Shown here: one piece after another, positions 1 through 11,251 of the stretch
Position numbering within the stretch: the first letter of the stretch is position 1
Layout of the letters: every line of letters starts with the position of its first letter
Source of the DNA: Chiridota heheva
Taxonomy: Eukaryota > Echinodermata > Holothuroidea > Apodida > Chiridotidae
NCBI GenBank assembly: GCA_020152595.1
Contig: JAIGNY010000327.1
Coordinates: 397,001 to 461,000 of the forward strand
Reading direction: 5' to 3'
DNA length: 64,000 bases
Notes under the pieces: model-generated
Told to the model about the DNA's origin: nothing
What the model saw: only the letters and a program-made list of their open reading frames with translations
Database searches by the model: none
Program-made: the position numbers and the translations under genes

Positions 1-1200
1 TCCACCCCTTATCCCACATGGCATTCCATTATATCCCCCACATGGCATCCCACCCCATGTCCCACATGACATCCCATGTCCCACATGGCATTGCATCATA
101 TGTCCCACAGGGCATCCCATCCTGACCCACATGACATTCCACGCTATGTCCCACATCCCAAATGACATCCCACCTCATGTCCCACATGACATCCCATTCC
201 CCACATGGCTTTCCACCATACAGTATGTCTCACATGGCATTCCACCATATGTCCCACATGGCATCCCATCCTATGTCCCACATCCTGCATGTATGTCCCA
301 CTTCAATCCAACCATATGTACCACATGACATACCTCCCTATGTCCCACATGACATCCCTCCCTATGTCCCACATGGCATCCCTCTCTGTGTCCCACATCA
401 GTGGCTTCGCACATGATGTCTGCCATATCCCCCACATGGCATCCCACCCCATGACATCCCATGTCCCACATGGCATTGCATCATATGTCCCACAGGGCAT
501 CCCATCCTGACCCACATGACATTCCACGCTATGTCCCACATCCCAAATGACATCCCACCTCATGTCCCAAATGACATCCCATGTCCCACATGGCATTCCA
601 CCACATCTCCCACATGGCTTTCCACCATACAGTATGTCTCACATGGCATTCCACCATATGTCCCACATGGCATCCCATCCTATGTCCCCGTCCTGCATGT
701 ATGTCCCACTTCAATCCAACCATATGTACCACATGACATACCTCCCTATGTCCCACATGACATACCTCCCTATGTCCCACATGACATCCCTCCCTATGTC
801 CCACATGACATCCCTCCCTATGTCCCACATGGCATCCCTCTCTGTGTCCCACATCAGTGGCTTTGCACATGTCTGCCATATCTCCCACATGGAATTCCAC
901 CATGCAGTATGTCCCACATGGCATTCCACCATATGTCCCACATGGCATCCCACCCTATGACCCACATGGCATACTCCCTGTCTCACATGGCATCCCTTCG
1001 TATGTCCCACATGGCATCCCTCCCTATGTCCCACATGGCATTCCTCCCTGTGTCCCACACAACATCTCTCCTATGTCCCACATGGCATTCTCTCCTGTGT
1101 CCCACACTACATCTCTCCTATGTCCCGCATGGCATTCCACCATATATCCTACATGGCATCCCACCCTGTTCCACATGACATCCCACCCTATGTCCCATAA
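1..1200. repeat. 22-23 bp minisatellite, copy 1 (Ki-67-like intron)
   Basis: This is a degenerate tandem array of units such as CCACATGGCATCCCACCATAT, about 50 units, cut by the window edge. Open frames in several registers on both strands (His/Pro/Met/Ser-rich) are by-products of the repeat and not genes. It is the same family as 49790-50840. Confidence 0.93.
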
Positions 1201-1985
1201 GAAGTCTCATCCTAACTATCAGTCCATGATTGACCACACTATGTATGAAAGTCTGTCAGTTATAACTTGACTATATTTTGAGTTAATAACTATTATTAAA
1301 TATATTACAAATTAATAACTTATGTGTAAATGACTTGTTGAATAACAAAAAAAGGCCAGTCAAATAATCATGCCTGGATATAGCCCTTGGTGCATACCAC
1401 ATTTTCTATCCTATGTCCTGCATGGCCCGCATCCATGTCCCATGAAGCATCCCTCCCTATGTCCATATGCAGTCACATCCTGTCACACTCCCTGATTGAG
1501 CATACTAAGTAAAAAAATGTCTTGTCAGCTCATACACTGTAGCAACTTTATGCAAATAAATACAATAATAAAGATGGAGTTTACTAATCTTGCCTGATAC
1601 AGCCGTTAGTGCCCAAATATTTTGAAGTATTTTAAACCTCTAGTGTTATGAGGACACTTGAGGATCTCTTAAGAATTTTGGGAAATTATATCTTCTTACA
1701 TTTATCTTTGAAGGATTTATCAAATGTTTTGTAGACTTTTTAAGGAAACCAATGTTTAACCTGTTATAAATCCGAAAAACTCATCATTTAGTAAGGAAAT
1801 TCTAACCTTCCATAAGGATATCTGAAGAAACTTGAACTTTTTTTGAGGAACTCTGAAGAAACTTTAACATTTCCTGAGGAATTCCCAAAAAACTTTCACA
1901 TTTCTGAGGATATTTCAGGCAAATCTGTGGATGGCTGGACAGACAATTTTGGCATTACATAGGTTCACATTATGCTTTGCATGCT
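1200..1985. repeat. Flank of a dispersed element shared with 50815-51565
   Basis: The sequence after the minisatellite matches the sequence after the second minisatellite. Examples are CTATCAGTCC(A/C)TGATTG near 1217 and 50838, GAAAGTCTGT near 1247, and a GAAACTTTAACATTTC-type tract near 1860. So minisatellite and flank are one dispersed unit of about 2 kb. No open frame of note. Confidence 0.75.
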
Positions 1986-2075
1986 CACCAATTAGTTATT
2001 TGCATGTACATGTTAAACATTCACATTACATTCCCTGATAGCAGGAAACTTCTTACAAACAGAACATTTCCATAC

Positions 2076-2241
2076 CTGCAGGTGAAGCCTTGACAGGTGG
2101 CATCTTTGGAGATTTTTGACGGACTGGAGTAACAATCTCATCAACTTCCTTTACTGGAGACGAGCGCCGCCTCAGTTGGGTGATTGACTTCTTTAGATCA
2201 GCAGACTTGGGTGGTACACGAGGACTGCCATAGGAACTTCT
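2076..2241 (-). CDS. MKI67: Ki-67-like coding exon 6 (last exon in window)
   Basis: The exon is phase 0 after acceptor ATTACAG. It has 55 codons plus 1 nt and ends at donor GTATGG. It starts RSSYGSPRVPPKSADLKK and contains RRRSSPVKE and TPVRQKSPK, which are further basic and proline-directed sites. The following intron runs to the window edge, so later exons are outside. Confidence 0.72.
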
Positions 2242-5200
2242 CTGTAATGACAATGTTATGGTATATCAATATTTCTTTTGTTACTTTTGTCTTTCATATA
2301 AAAATAGGCAATTCAATTTTGAAGATATAAAACCTTTGAAAATGTAAAAATAAGTCCCTCAGTGTTATATTCTACAGTGAAATGCCAATTTCCAACAAGT
2401 GAGCAAATCTTAAACACAATGCTACAGTTTTTCATAAAACTATTGAATTTTCATCATGGCTAAAAGAGCTTCTATAGGTACCCATTCTGATAAAGACAGG
2501 GGAAATATGTTCTTAATTTAATCTTACAACAAAACTTCTCACAAAAATAAAATAATATTCAAAATGCTATAGGGCTGTGACAATTACATGTGTAAACGAA
2601 TAAAACTTTGAGTAAACATTTAGTCTAATTCTCCCAAAAGTTAAATGTTCGCAATTCACACTTGCCATTAAAAATCAATAACAATTTAAACACACAACAC
2701 TTTCATTAAATGACTTTTACAATCCACTCTTTACATAAGATCAACAAAGGATCTAATCTAGCTATGAATGGGGCTATATTTGGCTTTAATGGGGGCTATA
2801 TTTGGCTTTGAATGGGGCTATATTTGGCTTTGATCTGCCAAATTTTAAGAGCTACTTGATGAGGATTAACAACACAACAAGCATAAATCTGCACTGGGTG
2901 AACACCTGTTTTACAAGCTGTAAAACTGACCCAGAAATTCACAGACAAAGAAGCTATATTTTCACTGCAAATAAATGCAAAGTTTACCTGATGAGTTAAA
3001 TAAATTGCACAATAAAGAACAAAATATTGCACAATAAACTAACAAAAAAGTTTCAAAGTTGCCGGGATTTTATCGTGGGTTTGCAAAGGTCACCACCATT
3101 TCCAAGATGATTGTATCAATTACAGTACAGTTGGGAATAGGAATGGGTTAGAATATTTCTTCTAAAGTATACTGTACATAGCTGGTTGAGGGTCACGGAA
3201 AATGGTGCACTTTGTGAATCTGTTACAGCAATCATAAGTGCTGAAAACATTTAAAAAGTCATGACAAATTTACTTGTTGGCATGTTATTTCTGCGTCTAC
3301 CTAAAGTGGTTCCATCCATGGATCATCATTTTTTAAGCCTTACGGGTAATTTGAAGACTTATTATAGGGCCCCTACTCAAGGTTTTGTGACATTCCTTGC
3401 TTATTTTTTGGAGGGACATCGCTACTATTATTGTAGGGATAGAAGGTCCGGATCTTTTTTGTGGGGTTGGGGGAAAGGGAGAAGGGGGGGAGGTTCCGTT
3501 TAAACGTTTAGGCTATTAAACGAAAATGCACAGCCCTAAAATGATACAAACAGGATATAAATACTCAACATTAAAGGAGAAAATAAGTTTTCTTTTCACC
3601 ACTACAAGTGTTGCAATTATCGTGAGATGGATGTACATGTATTGCCATGTTTACATGGATTGATTAAAACAATAAAAAAACATATTTTGGACATAAGCGT
3701 TATCAGAGTGACTTGTGGATACAATACAAATCTAAAAATTCAACGCTGCAAACCGCAAAGCTATTTTCTATACACAGTGAATAAACAATTCCGTAAAATT
3801 CCATTTCAAACATAAAGATTACATTTGCAGACTGTCTCATCCTTTTCAATAAAACATGAACTTTTGTTACCTTTGAAGCACTCCTCCTTTGGACTGGCGT
3901 AGAAACCAGTTTTGGTGTTGTCTTCTTAGGTGTTGTCTTCTTGCCAGATGATGGTGTTACCTTCTTACTTGATTTAGGAGTTCCAACTGACTTAGGGCTG
4001 GGTGTTTCAGACTTGAGTGTCGTCACTTTTGCAGGTGTGACTTGTTTTGGTGTTATTTCTTTAGCAGGTGATGGCTTTGCCTTTGGTGTGATAACCTTGT
4101 ATGCAACTGGTGAAGTGCTTTTGGGTGTTTCCTTCTTTACAGGAGTAGATTTCTTGGTTGACTTTGGGGTTTGGGGGCTTGGAGTGCGAGCTTTAGGTGA
4201 TGCTGCTGGAGGTGATGGTACAATTAGTGTCTTGCTTCTTCTTCCTCTTGGTGTAGATTTCTTAGCAGACTTGGGAGCTAAAAAGGATAATTGAAGCAGA
4301 ATAGATTGCCACCTTTCAACTAAAGCAACAATTTTTTTAGCTGGGTAGGTCTCTTGTTGTTCTGCTAGGTATTCTGCCGCCTTCAAACATGAAGATTCTT
4401 GCAGATTGAATGATCATCTGTGCTTGATGACCAGGGTAAAAACATGTGCATGGCAGCTCAACACACAAGGCACAAGCAAAAAAACAACGATGACACAGAG
4501 GTTGGGCAGTCTTTGCTTACTTTATTACCTATTAACATATTTTTTATTTGGTAATCATAAAGTTTTGTCTCCTTTTAAAAAAAAGTATATGTACACAGCT
4601 AGCAGTTCTCACTGTCCACCTTTACATCAACATTAATAGGATTGTAATGTACACTGTTTTGGTAATGATAAATTATCAAAGGTATTATAATAATAACAAA
4701 TATGGAATGTCAATTTATTGAGATGAACAGACAAACCAGAAACCAGTAGATATATCTTTAGGTTTCGATGCCACAAAATTGTCTTCTCAAACCTAATCAT
4801 ATAACATAGGGAAATGATATGAATCAATTGGAGAAGCAACCGCTTACATTTTAAAGTGCAAAACTTGAATCACAGATCAGACATTTGATCAGATGATTCG
4901 AATAGAAATGACTGAAAACAAGACTAGTGACATTGATAACATTATCACATTTCTCAAAAGTATTAAAAGATGTTGAGATATATCTTACACAATGTTGTGA
5001 TTTTGCAAATATCATCCTCTTTCCTTTAATTCATTCAACTTATTTTTAGGTGAAAATGAGCAGAAAATCATCAGCATTTTGATTAGTAAATAACCCTGTA
5101 GGTCCCCTTGTTTTCAAATGTCAAATATTACTTCCTTCTCTTTATTCAGAAAAGAAGACGTTTGCTATAACCCAACATGATGACCCCCAGGTTTCTTTCG

Positions 5201-8200
5201 CCTTTGCAATCAGAACCACCAACCTAAAAATGTATATAAACTCCAAACATCCCCCTACCTGACATGCAAGATGGCAGACAGAAGACCAAGATGGCAGACA
5301 GAAGACCAAGATGGCAAACAGAAGACTAAATGAACTTACTTTGCTTTATAGCTGTTGATGTTCCTTTCTTAGCTGGGGTAGTCTTAGGGCTCACTGATGG
5401 TGTCCTCTTTGCAGGTATCTTTACAGCAGCTGGTGTGGCTTTTTTAAGTGTGGCAACGCTCTTTGGTGAAGGGGTTGCCTTCTTAGGTGAGGGGGTTGCC
5501 TTCTTAGCTGATGGGGTCCCTTTCTTGGGAGTAGGATTAAGTTTTACAGGTACAAGAGGAGAAGGTAGCTTTCTCCTTCCTGGGGTTGACCTCTTCGCGG
5601 CTGCTTTGACTGCAGATGATGATATAGAGGCAGCGTGTGTTGTTGAGCTGATCTCTGGGCTTTGCACGAGCTTCCTTGAACTTGGGGAAACAGCTTTCTC
5701 CGATCCAGGAGGAAATTCAAACCTATAACATAAATTACAAAATGAGGACTTTTGTATATTCGTAATGATAAATACGATAGTTTTCTGCATTAATTGAAAC
5801 ATCAATCATTCATTTAAATCTTTTCAGACTTTCAAAAACATTAAACTTTCAAGATTGATCTTGATCTGACCTTTAGGAAGAATATCAAATGCTTTCATTA
5901 CCTGAATGATCTGTCCACGATGGTAAACACATCCTTGTGGGTGAGCTTCTTAGTGTCAGAAACTGGGTTATTGTTCACCAGTGTTGGATTCACTTTGCTT
6001 AAGTTCTTGATAATTACCTTGTTTGAAAAACCAGAGACAAAACAATGATGATGATAGATTGCTGAAGAAATGATTATATAGAGCAAATATTTTCAGACAA
6101 AAATGTTATACTTTAGCCAATGCTTAAATTTTAAGTGCTTTAAAAAAGAGCCCTCTTAAAAATGGCTGGGTAAAATAATTGATACAGCACCAGCTGTAAG
6201 CATGACAAGAAGCTAACACTTTTGCACCATACAGTGTCAGGTCACTTATGTGGAAGACTTGATTTGTATTCAAGATGTAGAAAATTTAAATTATATTTTA
6301 TAAAGGCCTGTTTAAAACATTCTTCTTTGTTTTATTTCTGTGATAATGGCATTAAGGGTTTTCTGGTTAGCACTTTAATCTGGTGTTGATTGTTTGCTCA
6401 GCAAACCAACACAATACTAAAATATTATCATTTGAGCCAACCACAACCATTGATCATTAACAATTTTACTATTCTACATTTTAAGATGTGATTTACGAAC
6501 ATACCCTATGAAATTACTGATGAATGATCCTTTTTACTAAACTTTACCACAAAAGCAATTTTATAACTGAAAAAATAATGCATACTTTAAAATCATTTAA
6601 AAGCAATACAGTACCAGTATTTCCATAATATCAATATCTTTTGGTGATAAATACTTATTGGCTAACAGATGATACATCTGTACTACCACTCTAAAGATTG
6701 ATTTGCTTACCTCACCATTTGGCTTCACTTGAATACTACAATGCTCCTTTGAAACACTAGGTAACTGGATCCTAATATCACACTCACTTGTCCTGTATTA
6801 ACAGAAAAGAAAATCACATCAAAAATTCTTCCTTTTATACAAAGAAACATGCACATTAATTAGTTATTAGTCAGGCAACATAGCTAGAGTACATTAGTCT
6901 GTTAAATTATTTTCATAAATGACATTTCTTCCTTTCATACAAAGAAACATGCACATTAATTAGTCATTAGTCAGGCGACATAGCTAGAGTACATTAGTCT
7001 GTTAAATTATTTTCATAAATGACATTTCTTCCTTTCATACAAAGAAACATACACATTAATTAGTCATTAGTCAGGTAACATAGCTAGAGTGCATTAGTCT
7101 GTTAAATTGTTTTAATAAATGACATTTCTTCCTTTTGTACAAAGAAACATGCACATTAATTAGTCGTTAGTCAGGCAACATAGCTAGAGTACATTAGTCT
7201 GTTAATTTATTTTCATAAATGACATTTCTTCCTTTCATACAAAGAAACATGCACATTAATTAGTCATTAGTCAGGTAACATAGCTAGAGTGCATTAGTCT
7301 GTTAAATTGTTTTAATAAATGACATTTCTTCCTTTTGTACAAACAAACATGCACATTAATTAGTCGTTAGTCAGGCAACATAGTAGAGTGCATTAGTCTG
7401 TTAAATTATTTCAATAAATGACATTTCTTCCTTTCATACAAAGAAACATGCACATTAATTAGTCAGGCAACATAGCTATAGTGCATTAGTCTGTTAAATT
7501 GTTTTAATAAATGACATTTCTTCCTTTTGTACAAAGAAACATGCACATTAATTAGTCGTTAGTCAGGCAACATAGCTAGAGTGCATTAGTCTGTTAAATT
7601 ACTTTAATAAATGACATTTCTTCCTTTTGTACAAAGAAACATGCACATTAATTAGTCATTAGTCAGGCAATGCATTTTAGAGTGCATTAGTCTGCTAAAC
7701 TATTTTAATAAATGACATTCACAATTAAGATAAGAGTAAGTGTGCTACGCCGACATCACTTTTCTACACCAGTCGTTTTTATTCAAACTTTCATAATAAA
7801 ATCATAATATAGCAGTACAAATGGGTAAAATTAGGGCTGTCACAATGTGTAAATCAGATATTGATTATCGTGGCCAAAATTATCACAATATGGTGATATA
7901 TCGCGATATTTTTGTCCACAATAATTGATGTTATGATTATTAATTTTGGAAAACGTCTTGTGTTTTCAGTATGCAGATCTGAATTTTTCCATAAATTTTA
8001 AAGATCTAAGGGAAGATACAGAATTACTGTCAATATCCTGTTAGAATTTTATTCATTGCAAATGTTTCTGAAATTGTGTCACAAATGTGTCATAATTTGC
8101 AGTTGATACATTAAAATGACATATCACGATATGTTATTTAGAGAATATTTGATATATCATGGAAAAAGCAATGTGATAATCAACATATCGTGACAGCACT

Positions 8201-8691
8201 ACTGTAGGTAAAATGTGTTTCTTGTACTACAACTTTATTTCATGACTAAATCAACTGAATTTTTTTATTTTTTATTTTATAAATTTGGATTAACTAATCG
8301 TATATATTCTCCTGAGATTGTTGTGTTAAAAATGAAATTTTAGTCCAAGAACAAAAAAATAATGAGAAATATGAATATATGAAAAGCAGTGGTTAATTTA
8401 CGTTATTAAACTCTACATAGCAATTCACTGCTATATCAGGATTTTTCCTCTTTCATTATCTCCAGAGTGGAAAAAGATAAACATTTCTTTAGTTGTGTTG
8501 GTCCACAAGTTAGGCATGTCTGAGTAAAGACTACTTTGCTACTTCTGATGAATGAAACAAATGCTCAAACCACTTACCTTCCAAACAAACATTCATTTGC
8601 AGTGAGAGGAAACTGACCCCCATCTGTTCCATTTCTCTTGATGACAATGATTAATCCACGAAGGGGCATCTTGTCTGCTTAGTCCTGCGTC
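2076..8691 (-). CDS. MKI67: Ki-67-like FHA-domain protein gene, 5' part (six coding exons, continues off left edge)
   Basis: Coding exons in transcript order are 8578-8669 (ATG at 8669), 6711-6792, 5902-6017, 5340-5722, 3871-4277 and 2076-2241. All have GT-AG introns and their phases join without a stop, giving about 415 residues in the window. Residues about 7-97 form an FHA domain very close to the N-terminus of vertebrate Ki-67: an ECDIRIQLP motif, a VSK(E)HC motif, an NPT motif, and an ending of the TIVDRSFR type. The tail is low complexity and rich in TPKK/SPKK motifs, which are candidate CDK sites and basic DNA- or chromatin-binding motifs. In vertebrates Ki-67 coats mitotic chromosomes, organises perichromosomal material and is a proliferation marker; its FHA domain binds phosphorylated partners such as NIFK and KIF15. 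The PP1-binding motif and the Ki-67 repeats were not found and would lie further left. An acceptor AG at 8692-8693, 22 nt before the ATG, implies an upstream untranslated exon that I could not place. Confidence 0.85.
2242..3870. other. Ki-67-like intron 5 with a short 22-bp repeat
   Basis: AT-rich intron. At about 2765-2832 a 22-bp unit (GAATGGGGCTATATTTGGCT) occurs three times. No further exon is supported. Confidence 0.5.
3871..4277 (-). CDS. MKI67: Ki-67-like coding exon 5 (basic TPK/SPK-rich tail)
   Basis: The exon has 135 codons plus a split Thr. The composition is the same as exon 4, with repeated TPK, SPK and KKTTPKK motifs and no predicted fold. The acceptor tract CCTTTTTAG is strong and the donor is GTAACA. 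A 117-aa open frame on the plus strand here is a mirror shadow caused by the biased codons. Confidence 0.8.
4278..5339. other. Ki-67-like intron 4 with a 20-bp triplicate
   Basis: At 5259-5326 the unit AGATGGCAGACAGAAGACCA occurs three times next to the donor of exon 4. I see nothing else of note in this intron. Confidence 0.5.
5340..5722 (-). CDS. MKI67: Ki-67-like coding exon 4 (basic S/TPKK tail)
   Basis: The first base completes the final FHA Arg, followed by FEFPPGSEKAV. The exon then becomes Ala/Lys/Pro/Ser/Thr-rich, with near-tandem KKATPSPKK units that resemble histone H1-like DNA-binding motifs and minimal CDK sites. The acceptor is GTTATAG and the donor GTAAGT. Confidence 0.8.
5902..6017 (-). 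CDS. MKI67: Ki-67-like coding exon 3 (FHA C-terminal half)
   Basis: The exon has 38 codons plus 2 nt. It contains the conserved N-P-T loop, the Asn-rich turn and the closing strand KDVFTIVDRSF(R), which closely matches the Ki-67 FHA end. The donor is GTAATG. Confidence 0.87.
6018..6710. other. Ki-67-like intron 2
   Basis: Ordinary AT-rich intron between the two C-terminal FHA exons. I see no repeat or open frame worth naming. Confidence 0.45.
6711..6792 (-). CDS. MKI67: Ki-67-like coding exon 2 (FHA core)
   Basis: The acceptor is TAATACAG and the donor GTAAGC. The first base completes the FHA Arg codon; then come 27 codons with TSECDIRIQLPSVSKEHC. The Arg and the Ser-Lys-x-His segment are the expected phosphothreonine-binding loops of an FHA domain. 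This is the most diagnostic exon for Ki-67 identity. Confidence 0.88.
6821..7725. repeat. 100-bp tandem satellite in Ki-67-like intron 1
   Basis: About nine copies. The phrase AAAGAAACAT recurs at 6841, 6941, 7041, 7141, 7241 and (as AAACAAACAT) 7341, an exact 100-bp period. Later units carry small deletions. Each unit contains TTAATTAGTCATTAGTCAGG and a GACATTTCTTCC block. The array begins about 30 bp from the acceptor of coding exon 2. Confidence 0.95.
7832..8206. mobile_element. hAT-type MITE with an 8-bp target-site duplication
   Basis: A 375-bp element flanked by GGTAAAAT at 7824-7831 and 8207-8214. The left end is TAGGGCTGTCAC and the right end, reverse complemented, is TACAGTAGTGCTGTCAC. 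These share GCTGTCAC, with a 5-nt gap at the left tip. The interior is AT-rich and partly self-complementary (TATCGCGATA-type blocks), with no transposase. An 8-bp duplication is characteristic of the hAT superfamily. It lies in Ki-67-like intron 1. Confidence 0.82.
8215..8570. other. Rest of Ki-67-like intron 1
   Basis: AT-rich sequence between the MITE and the donor of coding exon 1. Nothing recognisable. Confidence 0.4.
8578..8669 (-). CDS. MKI67: Ki-67-like coding exon 1 (start codon, FHA strand 1)
   Basis: The ATG at 8669-8667 has A at -3 and starts MPLRGLIIVIKRNGTDGG, matching the beginning of vertebrate Ki-67, where a basic Ile/Val strand is followed by a Gly-Asp-Gly turn. The exon ends in an FG(R) motif at the donor GTAAGT (8577-8572), 30 codons plus 2 nt. 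The exon itself probably begins at 8691, after an acceptor AG. Confidence 0.85.
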
Positions 8692-11251
8692 CTAATATAA
8701 AATATTGAGATCAAATATCTGTTAAACAACATCTACTCACAAAACCATGGGCTTTTTATGCAACTTACATGTACATCAAACCTTGCAGATTGATACTTGT
8801 GTTGTTTGTATCTCGACCTAATATCCTGAACTGCAAACAACACATTTACCAAAATAAAATGCTTAAAGCATTAAAGTGTCAGCGATGGAATACAATTCCC
8901 CTACCAAGAAGATGTATAAGCCTTGTGTAAAAATTTGAGACAGCTAGTGTGTGAAGATTCCTAAAAGCCTGAAATTTCCAGTCAACCTTTAAGCACCAAA
9001 TTCAAAATAAGTCCAATTCTTTACATTAAATTATGAGCAAATTATACCTTTGGGGGTAAGAAATATTGTTTGTTATTTACTGGAGTAAGTTATGTAAACA
9101 AACTTGACAGGGGTTGCAAACAAACTTTATCTACAACGGTAAGTTGACTGTTAACAGAAATAATTTGGTAAGTTCGACTGTTAAACATGCAGATATAGTT
9201 TAATAAGTTGACTGTTAAACATGCAGAAATAGCTCCAAACTTTCCCTTTACACCCTGTGTAGTGCCCAGTAGGGTCTCTCCAACTTTTTTGCAAGTTATA
9301 TTTTGTTAAATTGTTGATCAGGAAAAAAATCAGGTATAGTACTCAAGAACAGTATCTTGATCATACTTGATTCTTGTAATATTGGCATACAATAACAACG
9401 AAGATAAGACGAGGTATTCATAAGGTCGGCATGAATTCCCAGCACAGAAATAGTAATGCACTTGTCAGTTGTATGACTCACTCCTACTTCCCCCGGCAAT
9501 GTCAGTCAAATGTGAGTCATTGACATATGAACCAGTGACTCACATGTGTGTCATTGTACCAGATGTTATAGCAACTCCCTGATTGTACCAAATTGTCAGT
9601 CACCAGTGACTCTGAGATGAGTCAATTTACTTCAGACCTACAGTATTCTCTTTGTACAAGTCATTTCAAAAGAAATGTCAGTCACCTAAGAGACTGAGGG
9701 GTGTGTCAATGTACAGTACATGCTTTGGTCCCTACCTTGGTGCAATGACTCACTTTGTCCAGGGGTGTAGGGGTGAATCACACAATTGACAAGTGCATAA
9801 AGAGGAATACCCACTTGGCACTATACATCTCAGACCCCTAGAGTGATTTTAATAGGGGTGGGGTGCAAACGTTGAGGCACTTGAATGCCCCCGCAAACCA
9901 CTGGGCCTTTTCAACGTGGGGTCCAGGGGTCCTTTAAAGTTTTATTTGCTAGCCCCTGGTGAAGCTGGGGTGATTTTAGCCATGGTAATAATACCTCAGA
10001 TTAAAACTATTCTGTCTAATAAGGACAATTCATGAACCATTGAGCCAAACAGGATAATTTCTTACTACACGTATGCTATCATTTTATGTTCTATATCCAT
10101 AATTGTTTTATTTATGAGGTTCATCAAAATTACTATTTTTCTTAAATTTCTTTAAATTTTTGTTTGTTTTTTGAACAGATGCAGGGCTGACCAACAGAGG
10201 GTCTGGGCGGGCCGCACCTCTAAAACAGTAAAGTTAGGGCACTGCATCTGGCAAAAAATCTAGTAAAATCACAAATATGGGCACCTTGTCTGGTTAACTG
10301 TTAACCAATGATAGAAAAAGTACTCAGCATCAACTCACAGTACAATTTTGTAATAGAACTTGAAAATTAGGTAAACTGAACATTTTTTACTATGAAAGTG
10401 ATTGTGTCCATAGGCAAATGTACACAAAGCTAGCTGGTTTTTGCCTTTGCGATAATACGGTTGGTTCGCTGTTCTGTTTATAATTATTAACTAAAAATAA
10501 GATTTTATTTGAGCACTTGCTCTTTTTATTCAAGCAGCAACAAACCAAAAATTCTCCAGCAACTTTGCATTAAAAGTGTCAAAATAAGCTGCAAATTTCT
10601 ACAAACAAAGCTAAATGATTCAGTTAACTGAAAATGGATACAAGTGTACAGTAGGTTTATTTTTTTCTTTGAAATTGTTTTGATGGCTTACTTTCTAAAA
10701 TATGATAACTCTAGTATATGACGTTCATCATCAGAGCCATTTCGCCTTTTGCGAATTTGTCTCGACCAAGAGAAAACCCCTCAAAACTTTTAAAAGGTCA
10801 CGCAATTTTACAAAATTGTAGGCAGAATTTCTGCGCAGATGCAAACCATACAAATATGATCAAAATCAGTGGTTTACAGATGCACAGAATGTAAAACTGC
10901 ATGACCTTTTTTGTTGTTGTGAGTTTTCCAGTTTTAGTACTTTTACAAGTGACAGGGAAAGAGAAATCCTACCATTTTTGTTATTTTATAAGTAACTACT
11001 AGCCGGGGAATGTGCGTTTCCGCCATAAAAAAAAAAAAAAAAACACCAACAAAACGTGTTTTGGCCATGGTGGAAACATATTGTTTTTATGGCAGAACAG
11101 GCTTGAAAAAATACAAAAAAAGTCACTCACTAGCCTCTTATACAGCTTGGTGAGTAATTTCTATGAAACCAGTATTTCCACTTGCCAAGTATTTTCAAGT
11201 ACTGGCTCATACTTTCAACAGAAATTTGATTTTTTTTGCCTAACTAGCTTA
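8692..11251. other. Intergenic or 5' region of the Ki-67-like gene
   Basis: No coding exon is supported. It holds a cluster of TGASTCA heptamers (9474-9752), moderately repetitive sequence about 9830-10260, and an A-rich stretch near 11026. A 5' untranslated exon of the Ki-67-like gene may lie here or further right. Confidence 0.4.
9474..9752. promoter_or_regulatory. Cluster of AP-1-like TGA(C/G)TCA heptamers
   Basis: Five exact matches are at 9474-9480, 9513-9519, 9536-9542, 9618-9624 and 9746-9752, with near-matches between them. A flanking phrase (GCACTTGTCAGTTGTATGAC near 9458) recurs inverted at 9771-9797 and 12842-12870, so the cluster may be part of a repeat. Function is unproven. Confidence 0.35.

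Noticed and set aside
131..1270. His/Pro/Met-rich and Cys/Gly/Trp-rich open frames up to 220 aa on both strands
   Set aside because: They follow the minisatellite unit in several registers and both strands at once, with no splice sites or non-repetitive part.
3941..4294. 117-aa plus-strand ORF (Gly/Val/Leu-rich)
   Set aside because: Antisense shadow of Ki-67-like exon 5; the same holds for 5330-5728 opposite exon 4.
6821..7725. CRISPR-like regular array
   Set aside because: Head-to-tail satellite with no unique spacers, in a spliced eukaryotic intron. The same applies to the other arrays here.
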